From Ardenticatenales bacterium (GTDB taxonomy: Bacteria; Chloroflexota; Anaerolineae; Promineifilales; Promineifilaceae): a DNA stretch of 64,000 nucleotides. Location: the NCBI GenBank assembly GCA_020634515.1, contig JACKBL010000001.1, forward strand, positions 496,001 to 560,000, in the 5' to 3' direction. The notes under the pieces were generated by a model. The model saw only the letters and a list, made by a program, of their open reading frames with translations, had not been told where the DNA came from and made no database searches. Positions 7,564-15,177 of this stretch are shown piece by piece (the first letter of the stretch is position 1; each line of letters begins with the position of its first letter). The translations under genes and the position numbers were made by a program.

Positions 7564-8421
7564 TTATGGTATGGGTGTGCCTACTAATGGAGTAAACACG
7601 TCACGCGTGACCTGCGGAATCGTGGTGATTGCCGTTTGCTCAAATGTGAAAGCCCATACCAACACAACCAGTATCACGCCGCCGATGATGACACTGGCTA
7701 TTAGAAAAATCCGCCGGCGGTGCTGCAACACGGGCAGGGCCAACCCTGGCCAGGGAGAACCGCCGCTTTCCAGTCGCTCCAGTTCTAGCGCATGTTCTTC
7801 CTCCATAATCTTGTGCGGGAGGTTCCCCGTGAAGATGCTGGGGTTGAAATGCTTGATGTGAACGTTGTACATATGCCAGATGACTATGGATAACACCGCC
7901 AACACGGCTTCGCCACCGTGCGCGGCCAGCGCGACTGGAATAACCTGGCCGGGCAATACGTAGGTGGTGGCGATGGGATTCCAAAGCATGAATCCGGTGA
8001 TGGCCATGATGGCTGTGCCCCAAACCACGGCCCAATATTCGATCTTTTCACCAAAGTTGAATTTGGGCATCCGGGGTGGGTCGGGAATGAAGCCGAGGTT
8101 GTAGCGAATCGTATCCCAGATGTCACGAAAGTCCTGCAGCCCAAGCATGATGCGCATCCGCTCCCGCTTCACGAAGAGGCGGTAGGCGGAGGTGAACAGG
8201 TGGTAGACGGAGCCGACGACGAGGAGAAAGGCCGCGCCGCGATGGATGAGGCGCACGGTTTCGATGCCGCCCATCGCGCGGATCATCCAATCAGAGACGG
8301 CGGAAAGCGCGTATTTTTGCGGCAGTCCGGTCACAGCCAGTACGGTGAAGCTCACCAGCAAGATGGCGTGCTCAATGCGGGCCATGAGGCGGAAGCGGGG
8401 ATACTGGGTCTGTTGGCTCAT
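7564..8421 (-). CDS. Membrane b-type cytochrome (cytochrome b561 / FdnI-like)
   Basis: 285 residues with four to five membrane helices and conserved histidines consistent with b-heme ligation (RIEHAILLVSF, LIHRGAAF, GSVYHLF, LAAHGGEAVLAV, WHMYNVHIKHF). This is the prokaryotic cytochrome b561/formate-dehydrogenase gamma-type fold, which oxidises or reduces quinol at the membrane. It overlaps the 14-heme gene by 4 nt (ATGA at 8418-8421), which implies a tight complex: the 14-heme protein would take electrons from this subunit. A single C-terminal helix (about residues 240-265) ends the protein. Confidence 0.85.
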   Translation of the reverse strand: MSQQTQYPRFRLMARIEHAILLVSFTVLAVTGLPQKYALSAVSDWMIRAMGGIETVRLIHRGAAFLLVVGSVYHLFTSAYRLFVKRERMRIMLGLQDFRDIWDTIRYNLGFIPDPPRMPKFNFGEKIEYWAVVWGTAIMAITGFMLWNPIATTYVLPGQVIPVALAAHGGEAVLAVLSIVIWHMYNVHIKHFNPSIFTGNLPHKIMEEEHALELERLESGGSPWPGLALPVLQHRRRIFLIASVIIGGVILVVLVWAFTFEQTAITTIPQVTRDVFTPLVGTPIP

Positions 8422-10013
8422 GATTCACTCTGGGGGGGGCTTGCCAGGCGGTGGCGCAGACGACGGTAGATGTCCGTGCCGACGAGGAAGACGAAGAAGC
8501 CGACGACGCCGGGGATGAGGATTGTGTAGAAGAGGTTGACGAGGTAGACGAAGGGGTTGTGTTCCAGCGATGGTTCAAAGTGACTGGTCCAGGCATCGGG
8601 GAAATTGGCTCTGGCGTCCGGGTGGCATTGTTGGCAGGTGGCGAGGAGGTTGTTTTTGATGCCGGCATTCGGATCATCCGGCGCCAAAATCTTATGTACC
8701 CCGTGGCAGTCATAACAAACCGCCTTGTTCGTCTCCGCATTCGGGTCTGTATGATCAAACAACGTCACCGTCGTGCCATGGAAATCCGCCACGTACGTAT
8801 CAAACACATCCGTGGAAATATCATACTTGGACATCAGATCCACATTGGCGTGGCAGTTCGCGCACAATTCCGGCGAACGAATGCGGAAAAGATTCGTCGT
8901 CGGGTCACCAATGTTGTGTACCCCGTGGCACTCAATGCACGTAGGCACATCCTCGTTGCTCTCCTCCAGCAGCGCTTCGCCATGTACGCTCTGCGCATAT
9001 TCGTCGTAAATCTCACTATGACATTTCTGACATGTGTGCGAAATCCGCGCCCGTGGCACATTGGGCACGGGGGTGTCGTGCGCCCCGTGGCAGTCTGTAC
9101 AGACGGCGGCATCTTTATCCCCTTCCGCCAGTCCCGCGCCATGCACACTGTCCAACGTCAACTCATATTTGTCCTCATGGCAGTGGGAGCAGGCCGTATA
9201 CATCTCCAGGGCGAAATCGCGGCGGGAGGCCGCGGTTGTAGGAGCGTGGGGAAAGGCATAATCGCCGTGGCAATCACTGCACGCCAAAGCTTCCCACTCG
9301 TTGCCGACGCCATGCACGGAATCGTGGAAGGCCGCCGCGTCAATCGTGAGCGAAATTGTCTCGCCATCGGGGAATGTTTTAGTTAGCCCCGGCTGGCCAT
9401 GACAGGCCAGGCAGTAGTCGTTGTCTTGACTCGTATGGGTGAACAGTCCCGCCTGGATGACGCCCTCAAGCAGGGGGCGCTGCGCCGTATCGTGGCATTG
9501 CAGGCACGTTTCCACGCCGCTCCCGCTTTCCCAGGCAGCCGCCGTTTGCACCTCGTGCGCGCTGTGGCAGTCGGTGCAGATAACGGGTTCGTCGCTGTCT
9601 GCGTCCGGGTGGCTGCTGAGGTGGGGTGGGTTGTGGCAGCGGGTGCAATTGGCGGACAGGATCGTGGCATAGCTGCGCGCATTCACGGCGGTGAGGGGGG
9701 CGTGGGGAATGCGGTAGTTGTTGGCGGGAGTGTGGCAGGCGGTGCAGACGAGCGGTTCGGCGGCGGCCAGGCCATGCGCGGACTGATCAAGGGCGGCAAG
9801 GGGAATTTGCGCGGAAAGCCGTTCTCCCGAAGGAAAGGTGAGCGACTGCGTGGTGTCCACATGACAGAGGCGGCAGGCCAGGTCGGGCCGCGCCCCCCCT
9901 TCGTCCGCCTGCGCCGGACGTGCCACGCCCAGCAGCAAAAAGACCAGAAGAAGCAGCCCTGGGCCTGTAAGCCATATCAGTCGGTGGCGGGAATGGAGCG
10001 TTAGAGTCATCAT
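8418..10013 (-). CDS. 14-heme c-type cytochrome, membrane anchored
   Basis: 531 residues. Signal peptide (MMTLTLHS...ARPAQA, cleavage near residue 36), fourteen CxxCH motifs spread evenly from CRLCH to CQQCH, and a C-terminal transmembrane helix (IPGVVGFFVFLVGTDIY) with a short basic cytoplasmic tail. Motifs such as CTDCHGAHD, CIECHGVHN and CYDCHGVHK, alternating with histidine-containing loops, fit bis-His ligated wire-like cytochromes. The 4-nt overlap with the b-type cytochrome gene supports a quinol-to-multiheme complex. No catalytic-site motif (such as CxxCK of NrfA) is visible, so electron conduction is more likely than nitrite reduction. Confidence 0.9.
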   Translation of the reverse strand: MMTLTLHSRHRLIWLTGPGLLLLVFLLLGVARPAQADEGGARPDLACRLCHVDTTQSLTFPSGERLSAQIPLAALDQSAHGLAAAEPLVCTACHTPANNYRIPHAPLTAVNARSYATILSANCTRCHNPPHLSSHPDADSDEPVICTDCHSAHEVQTAAAWESGSGVETCLQCHDTAQRPLLEGVIQAGLFTHTSQDNDYCLACHGQPGLTKTFPDGETISLTIDAAAFHDSVHGVGNEWEALACSDCHGDYAFPHAPTTAASRRDFALEMYTACSHCHEDKYELTLDSVHGAGLAEGDKDAAVCTDCHGAHDTPVPNVPRARISHTCQKCHSEIYDEYAQSVHGEALLEESNEDVPTCIECHGVHNIGDPTTNLFRIRSPELCANCHANVDLMSKYDISTDVFDTYVADFHGTTVTLFDHTDPNAETNKAVCYDCHGVHKILAPDDPNAGIKNNLLATCQQCHPDARANFPDAWTSHFEPSLEHNPFVYLVNLFYTILIPGVVGFFVFLVGTDIYRRLRHRLASPPQSES

Positions 10014-10067
10014 GATAAGGGAGGGCTGACGCGCCGCGGCAACGGGCGGCGCGCCCTATCGGTTGCA

Positions 10068-11336
10068 TTAAGGTGTAGGCTGTGTTGCTGTCTCCGTCGT
10101 TGTCTCCGGTTCCGTCGTTGGCCGCGGCGTATGATACCCCTTTGCCGCTGCCTGCAATTCCTCGTCCGTCCAGGCGGGCGCGTTGCCCCCTTCTACGTGA
10201 CAACTACGGCAGACATATTCCAGTCCTAGCTGCGGAATGACCTCCCCGTTTTCCGTAAACTGGCCGATCAGATTCGGATCAATCGCGGTCAGGTGCGTGC
10301 GTACGTCGCCGCTGAAGAAAGCGGCGTCTCCTTCCGCCGTCTCGATCAGGCGGGGCATGTGGCAGTCAATGCAATCGACCCCCAGGCGGGCATGTCGCCC
10401 GACATTTTGCACTTGTGCTTCCTGGTAATGGCAGTTCTGGCAGGTTGCCCGTGTCGTTGCTTCTTTTGTCTCCCGTAGTTGGTTTACGCCGTCGTGCGGG
10501 TCGTGGCAAGTGACGCAATCAATGACCGCGTGCTTGCCCGGAAACAGGTCAATGTATTCGTCATGATGCTGAATAAAGCCATCGGTGGCCGTGAGGGTTA
10601 CGCCAGCGTTGCGCATGTGGCAATCGCTGCACACCGCTGCGCTGGAACCAACGGCCAGACGCATGGTGAGTGGGTTGGAGGCGTGCAGGCTGCCGGGGCC
10701 GTGGCACTCTTCGCAGCTAATGCCCGGTTCGGTCCACGTGCCCACGATTCCTTCGCGCCCATCCTGATGCCCCTCGGGACTATAGCCCGTGGTGTGGCAG
10801 CCGCCGCAGTCGTAGGACCGTGTTTCGCCGGTGTGAAAGGCGACCCATTCATCCCGCTGCCCCAGGCGGCGGTTTGCCAGATTGTATTGTGCTTCGTTAC
10901 CCGTGATGATGTAGCCATCCTGATCCAGGAAGAGGGCCTTCCACTGGTAGCCGCCGACGATGTAGCTAATGTCGTCCCAGGTGTAGCCCGCGGGGGGATT
11001 AGGGACGCTGCTCCAGGGGTAGTCGGGGGATTCGCCGTTGATGACGGGGGTGAGTTGCCAGGCGTGGCCGCTGTAGCGGTACCGGTCGTAGATTTCCTGG
11101 TGGCATTCGGCGCAGGCGTCCGCGCCGATGAAGGCAGGCGGTTGGTAGCTGAGGCCATCAACGCCGGCCGGTCCGGGAGACCCGGCCGCGCCGTCACGCC
11201 CGGTGGGGCCGGGGATGCCTTGCGGTCCGGGGGGGCCTGCCGGTCCTGCGGGGCCAATTTCGCCGGCGCAGGCGGTGAGAAATAGGACGAGGATGAGGAG
11301 TGGGAAAAATGCTCCCCGCCAGCTATTTCGTCTCAT
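10068..11336 (-). CDS. Octaheme cytochrome lipoprotein with a collagen-like stretch
   Basis: 422 residues from the ATG at 11336, chosen because GAGGAGG lies 8 nt upstream and a lipoprotein signal follows (MRRNSWRGAFF...LFLTAC). Right after the lipidated Cys come about ten Gly-X-Y triplets (GPAGPAGPPGPQGIPGPTG and on to about residue 55), a collagen-like segment. The rest has eight CxxCH sites: CAECH, CGGCH, CEECH, CSDCH, CVTCH, CQNCH, CIDCH, CRSCH, with loops like cytochrome c554/hydroxylamine-oxidoreductase-type multihemes (FIGADACAECH, YDRYRYSGHA). It is the first gene of the cytochrome operon. The collagen stretch could act as a rigid stalk between membrane and heme domain; this is inference. 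Confidence 0.88.
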   Translation of the reverse strand: MRRNSWRGAFFPLLILVLFLTACAGEIGPAGPAGPPGPQGIPGPTGRDGAAGSPGPAGVDGLSYQPPAFIGADACAECHQEIYDRYRYSGHAWQLTPVINGESPDYPWSSVPNPPAGYTWDDISYIVGGYQWKALFLDQDGYIITGNEAQYNLANRRLGQRDEWVAFHTGETRSYDCGGCHTTGYSPEGHQDGREGIVGTWTEPGISCEECHGPGSLHASNPLTMRLAVGSSAAVCSDCHMRNAGVTLTATDGFIQHHDEYIDLFPGKHAVIDCVTCHDPHDGVNQLRETKEATTRATCQNCHYQEAQVQNVGRHARLGVDCIDCHMPRLIETAEGDAAFFSGDVRTHLTAIDPNLIGQFTENGEVIPQLGLEYVCRSCHVEGGNAPAWTDEELQAAAKGYHTPRPTTEPETTTETATQPTP

Positions 11337-11894
11337 GATCTTTCCTCCTCTAAATGCTGCCATGTTCGCCACCTTGTGCGAGGAATGTGTTCGTTTGGTG
11401 CGAGAGATGAAGATTTTGTCTGTGGAAGGTAACTATTCACGTCTCCGAGAGATTGGACCAATTTTGTAGACATCAATAAGATTCAACCAGAGCAAATTGG
11501 TCCAATCTGGGCAGATGACCTGTATAGTCACTGTGGAAGTTTGAAAATGCCGGCAGGTCAATCCGAAACGCACCAGATTGCCACAAAAATGCATTGCCTG
11601 ACCAAAAGAAGGAGCAACTCTACGATCTGCTCAATCAGGAGATGCCATACGGTACAGCACCAAACCTGATTTGATACAGTGACTAGTTTATCGGCAGGCA
11701 GCAAGCCTCAAAAGTGACATTTATCATAACAAATGGATGACAACTACCGTCACCTGATAGGATAGCCTGGGAAAAAGCACGGATACAAGGACCACTAATG
11801 GCATTATGGACTGGCTGCAAGATTATAACATCCACCATACCAAAGCAACAAGACGTAAGCGCAAAAATGGGGGTGGTGCGACGGCCAATTCCCG
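11337..11894. other. Intergenic region upstream of the cytochrome operon
   Basis: No convincing gene is seen in these 558 bases. They are AT-richer than the flanks and hold an inverted repeat of the GATTGGACCAAT family (11450-11508, listed separately) and one TGCCGGCA octamer near 11550. The leftward cytochrome promoter must lie in the first part; no strong box was recognised. Confidence 0.5.
11450..11508. repeat. GATTGGACCAAT-family inverted repeat (copy 1)
   Basis: Left arm AGATTGGACCAATTTTG (11450-11466) and right arm CAAATTGGTCCAATCT (11493-11508) are near-perfect inverted repeats with a 26-nt centre. Related arms occur near 16453, 53017 and 53514, and a perfect variant hairpin at 19285. 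Confidence 0.7.
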
Positions 11895-12134
11895 TTATTC
11901 GGCGTATTCAAGGCTGAATCGCGCCATTTTCCAGGTGAAGAAATCGCCCCATCCGGCGAGCGTGAAGGCGCGCTCCGCTTCCCGGAGCAGTTTTTGCTGG
12001 GTGCGCCAATCGCCCGTTTCCAGAATGCGGGTGAGGCAGCGCAGCAGTTCGTCCGGGGAAAGGTGGAGTTGGGTGAGGGGGTACGTTTCCAGTTCCCAGC
12101 GAAGATATTTGTAGAGGCGGCCACCTGCCGGCAT
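11895..12134 (-). CDS. Small hypothetical protein (79 residues)
   Basis: Starts MPAGGRLYKYLRWELETY and continues as an apparently helical, soluble protein with balanced charge (LSPDELLRCLTRILETGDW, LREAERAFTLAGW). The even, protein-like composition suggests a real gene rather than a chance frame. No family is recognised. It is transcribed away from the DinB-like gene starting at 12171, leaving only 36 nt for divergent promoters. The start codon overlaps a TGCCGGCA octamer. Confidence 0.5.
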   Translation of the reverse strand: MPAGGRLYKYLRWELETYPLTQLHLSPDELLRCLTRILETGDWRTQQKLLREAERAFTLAGWGDFFTWKMARFSLEYAE

Positions 12135-12170
12135 TTCCCCTTCCCCCGACCATATGCTACAATGCCCCCC

Positions 12171-12689
12171 ATGAATCAGGAAGAACTCTACGATGCACTA
12201 GACGCCAGCCGTGAACGGCTGTTGATGGCTTTGGAACCCCTGCCCGACGAGGCGCTCACCTATCCGGGTGTGTTGGGGCATTGGTCCGTTTGCGACCTGC
12301 TGGCACACCTGGCGACCTGGGAAGCGGAACTGGTGACGGCGCTGATGCAGGTGCGGCAAGGTAAAAAACCGCAGCGGCTGCTGCAAGCCCTGGCCGACCG
12401 CGACGCCTACAACGCCGCGCGCTACGAGGAAAACAAAGACCGCGACCTGGAATGGGTTTTTGCCGATTTCCAGGGAGCGCGGGCGCAGTTGGAGCAGTGG
12501 CTGGAGGATTTCAGCGACCGCGCCTTGAACGATCCCCGGCGATACAAGTGGTTCGACAAACCCTTGTGGGAAATCATCGCGGACGTGACTTTCCGGCACG
12601 AGGCGGCGCACGCGGCGGCGGTGGAAGCGTTTGCCCGCGACTGGCAGGCGGCGCGGGTAGATTTGGGGAGCATTGAGGTGAACGAATGA
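12171..12689 (+). CDS. DinB/ClbS(DfsB)-like four-helix protein
   Basis: 172 residues from ATG 12171 (an in-frame ATG at 12162 is possible). The pattern GHWSVCDLLAHLATWEAELV in the first helices, followed later by FRHEAAHAAAVEAF, is typical of the DinB/ClbS superfamily, often metal-binding and involved in detoxification or of unknown role. A TACAAT box ends 7 nt before the ATG, so the message is probably leaderless. Its stop overlaps the ATG of the YgfZ gene (ATGA at 12686-12689), which indicates co-translation. The exact subfamily and substrate cannot be given. Confidence 0.7.
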   Translation: MNQEELYDALDASRERLLMALEPLPDEALTYPGVLGHWSVCDLLAHLATWEAELVTALMQVRQGKKPQRLLQALADRDAYNAARYEENKDRDLEWVFADFQGARAQLEQWLEDFSDRALNDPRRYKWFDKPLWEIIADVTFRHEAAHAAAVEAFARDWQAARVDLGSIEVNE

Positions 12690-13648
12690 CAACGCTGACC
12701 GCAGAGACGCTGGCCGCCGCCTACGAAGCGGCGCACAAGCAGGCCATCCTGGTAGACCGCGGCGACCTGGGGCTGCTCAAATTCAGCGGCGCGACGCGCC
12801 TCGACCTGCTCCACCGCATGTCCACGCAGGCAGTGAAGGGGTTGGGCGATGGCGAAGGGGCGGCCACCATTCTGACCTCGGACATTGGCCGCATGATTGA
12901 TCGCCTGATTCTGTACGCGGGGAGCGACGACGTCTACGCGCTCACGGGGGAGGAAAACGCGCCGAACATTGCCCGCTATCTCCTGCGGTTTGTCTTCTTC
13001 AACGACGACTTTCGCCTGCAAGACCTCACGGCGGAGAAGGCTATCTGGGGCATCTACGGCAAGGCCGCCGGCGCGCGCCTGGCCGCGCTGTGGCCGGAGG
13101 CAGTGGATTTGCCGCCGCACCATTGGCGGCGGGTGACGCTGGCCGACCTCGCGGTGACGCTGCACCGCACCGACCCCGTGGCCGGGGATGGCTACTTCCT
13201 CATGTGCCCGCGGGGGGCAAAGGAAGCGGTGGCGGCGATGCTACAAGAGGGGGGTATTGTGCCGGCATCTGCCGCCGCTTACGACTACCTGCGCATTGAA
13301 AGTGGGTTGCCTCGCCTGCGGCATGAGATTACGCTGGACTACATCCCTCTGGAAGCGAATTTGTGGGCGGACGTTTCCTTTAAGAAGGGGTGCTACACGG
13401 GGCAGGAGATTATCGCCCGTCTGGAGAGCCGCGGGCGGCTGGCGAAGAAGTTGTTTCGGCTGCGTCTGGCGGGAGTGGTAAATGCCGGCACGGAACTCAC
13501 CCTCAATGATCGCGCCGTGGGCACAATCACCTCCGCCGCCGACGGCCCCCGCGGCCCCCTGGCCCTCGGCTACCTCAAAACCGGCATCCTTGACACCGAC
13601 CTCAGCGCCCTCACAGCCAACGACATCCCCGTATCTGTAGAAAAGTAG
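12686..13648 (+). CDS. ygfZ: YgfZ/GcvT-domain folate-binding protein
   Basis: 320 residues. The signature KKGCYTGQEIIARLESRG (about residues 232-250) is the conserved K-G-C-Y-x-G-Q-E motif of YgfZ, a tetrahydrofolate-binding protein that helps maintain certain Fe-S enzymes. The N-terminal part (LLKFSGATRLDLLHRMSTQA) matches the GcvT-like folate fold, and the C-terminal barrel (about 255-320) is present, so length is normal. It overlaps the upstream DinB-like gene by 4 nt. It could be mistaken for aminomethyltransferase GcvT, but the cysteine motif and short length favour YgfZ. Confidence 0.9.
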   Translation: MTTLTAETLAAAYEAAHKQAILVDRGDLGLLKFSGATRLDLLHRMSTQAVKGLGDGEGAATILTSDIGRMIDRLILYAGSDDVYALTGEENAPNIARYLLRFVFFNDDFRLQDLTAEKAIWGIYGKAAGARLAALWPEAVDLPPHHWRRVTLADLAVTLHRTDPVAGDGYFLMCPRGAKEAVAAMLQEGGIVPASAAAYDYLRIESGLPRLRHEITLDYIPLEANLWADVSFKKGCYTGQEIIARLESRGRLAKKLFRLRLAGVVNAGTELTLNDRAVGTITSAADGPRGPLALGYLKTGILDTDLSALTANDIPVSVEK

Positions 13649-13751
13649 CTGTCCGTTTGGGCAGCCGCCAACAACCATCTGCAAATCGGCGTAGGGCGGG
13701 ACGGCACGGACGCTCCGCCTGGCCCGCCCCTGCTGGACGAGGGCACGGTCT

Positions 13752-13781
13752 TTGGCGTGTTTCTGCTCGCGTTGCTATAAT
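13752..13781 (+). promoter_or_regulatory. Promoter of tadA (leaderless)
   Basis: TTGGCG (13752-13757), an 18-bp spacer and a consensus TATAAT (13776-13781) precede the GTG at 13788 by only 6 nt, so transcription should start at or next to the start codon. Confidence 0.7.
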
Positions 13782-13787
13782 CGTTTT

Positions 13788-14291
13788 GTGATTGAAGCGA
13801 ACGTTACGAACCTGGATGACGCGCATTGGATGCGCCTGGCCCTGGCACAAGCGCAATTGGCTGCCGACCTGGGCGAAGTGCCCGTTGGCGCGGTGGCCGT
13901 TTATGCGGGGCAGGTCATTGGCGCGGGATACAATCGCAAAGAAGCGGACCTGGACCCGACGGCGCACGCGGAGATGACGGCTCTGCGGCAGGCCGCCGTC
14001 TACTTGCGCAACTGGCGGCTGATCGGCGTGACATTGTACTGCACGCTGGAACCCTGCCCTATGTGCGCCGGGGCGATGATTCAGGGACGGTTGGAGCGGT
14101 TGGTCTATGGCGCGCGCGACACCCGCTTTGGTGCGGATGGCTCCATCGTCCAGGTGCTGCGCGAACCCCGCTTCAATCATCTGGTTAAAATCAGCAGTGG
14201 CGTGTTGGAAGAGGAGGCGGCGGCGTTGCTGCAAGCCTTTTTCCGCAGGTTGCGCCAGAAGCGCGGCGAACCCCTTGCTGCCGCAAGCTGA
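13788..14291 (+). CDS. tadA: tRNA-specific adenosine deaminase
   Basis: 167 residues from GTG 13788. Zinc and catalytic motifs of the cytidine/deoxycytidylate deaminase fold are intact: HAEM (DPTAHAEMTALRQA, His/Glu near residues 63-65) and PCPMC (LEPCPMCAGAMIQGR). The overall pattern, with EVPVGAVAV and GARDTRFGADGS, is that of TadA, which converts A34 to inosine in tRNA-Arg(ACG). The start was moved to the GTG because a consensus TATAAT ends 6 nt upstream, making an earlier ATG at 13752 fall inside the promoter. It is followed by tRNA-Ser. Family is firm; the leaderless start is inference. Confidence 0.93.
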   Translation: MIEANVTNLDDAHWMRLALAQAQLAADLGEVPVGAVAVYAGQVIGAGYNRKEADLDPTAHAEMTALRQAAVYLRNWRLIGVTLYCTLEPCPMCAGAMIQGRLERLVYGARDTRFGADGSIVQVLREPRFNHLVKISSGVLEEEAAALLQAFFRRLRQKRGEPLAAAS

Positions 14292-14302
14292 CAATTGCAT
14301 CT

Positions 14303-14389
14303 GGAGAGGTGCCGGAGTGGTTGATCGGGGCGCTCTCGAAAAGCGTTGTGGCCGTGAGGTCACCGTGGGTTCGAATCCCACCCTCTCCG
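14303..14389 (+). tRNA. tRNA-Ser (anticodon CGA)
   Basis: Cloverleaf with a 7-bp acceptor (GGAGAGG/CCTCTCC), anticodon stem GCGCT/AGCGT with loop CTCGAAA (anticodon CGA, reads UCG), a class II long variable arm (GTGGCC GTGA GGTCAC) and a T arm GTGGG TTCGAAT CCCAC. Discriminator G. The 3' CCA is not encoded. Confidence 0.96.
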
Positions 14390-14400
14390 CTGTTTGACTG

Positions 14401-14432
14401 GCCTGTATGTGCGCCGCATACAGGCTTTTTTT
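14401..14432 (+). terminator. Rho-independent terminator after tRNA-Ser
   Basis: 9-bp perfect stem (GCCTGTATG and its complement CATACAGGC) with a 7-nt loop, followed by seven T residues, 11 nt after the tRNA. Confidence 0.93.
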
Positions 14433-14467
14433 CATCCGTACTGCTGCCCCATTGTGCCCGATTGCTT

Positions 14468-15130
14468 ATGAATCCCGACATGTTGCCCCCAGCCGAACGC
14501 CTGCCGGCATTGATCCACCGCCTGCGCTTGCGTCACCCTGATTTTCATTGCGAGTTGGACTATGAGACCCCGTTGCAGCTTCTCATTGCCACTATCCTCT
14601 CCGCGCAATGCACGGACGTGCGCGTGAACCAGGTGACGCCGGTGCTGTTTGCCCGCTATCCGACGGCGGCGGACCTGGCGGGGGCGGCGCGGGCGGCGGT
14701 GGAGGAGATTGTGCGCCCGACGGGTTTTTACCGGCAGAAGGCGCGCTACATTCAGGAGACGGCGGGGAAAATTGTGCATGAGTTTGGCGGGGAAGTGCCG
14801 GCATCTATGTCAGACCTGCTCACATTGCCGGGCGTGGCGCGGAAAACGGCCAATGTCGTGCTGGGGGAGATTTTTGGCATCGCCGAGGGCATTGTCGTGG
14901 ACACGCACGTCAAGCGATTGTCCAACCGCCTCGGCCTGACGACGGCATCTGATCCGCGTAAAATTGAGGCGGATTTGATGGCCATTGTGCCCCACGGGGA
15001 GTGGGTCGCCTTTTCCCACCTGCTCATTTTTCATGGCCGCCGCGTTTGCGATGCGCGCAAGCCGGATTGCGAACAGTGCCCCCTGACCGATTTGTGCCCG
15101 GCGGCGTTTAGTTTTGCTTCTCGTTCGTAG
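14468..15130 (+). CDS. nth: Endonuclease III (DNA glycosylase/AP lyase)
   Basis: 220 residues from ATG 14468, which follows the tRNA terminator. Helix-hairpin-helix LLTLPGVARKTANVVLGE carries the catalytic Lys (about residue 125), and VDTHVKRLSNRLGL carries the catalytic Asp (about residue 144). The C-terminal [4Fe-4S] motif C-x6-C-x2-C-x5-C is complete (CDARKPDCEQCPLTDLC). Length and motif spacing match E. coli Nth. It removes oxidised pyrimidines in base-excision repair. Confidence 0.96.
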   Translation: MNPDMLPPAERLPALIHRLRLRHPDFHCELDYETPLQLLIATILSAQCTDVRVNQVTPVLFARYPTAADLAGAARAAVEEIVRPTGFYRQKARYIQETAGKIVHEFGGEVPASMSDLLTLPGVARKTANVVLGEIFGIAEGIVVDTHVKRLSNRLGLTTASDPRKIEADLMAIVPHGEWVAFSHLLIFHGRRVCDARKPDCEQCPLTDLCPAAFSFASRS

Positions 15131-15177
15131 TGGGTGGGGCGGCTGCTGCCGGCATTATGAACCGGGTGACGAGCCAA

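Noticed and set aside
8418..10013. 14-heme protein as a catalytic nitrite or hydroxylamine reductase
   Set aside because: All sites are CxxCH; no CxxCK or catalytic tyrosine crosslink motif is seen, so only an electron-transfer role is supported.
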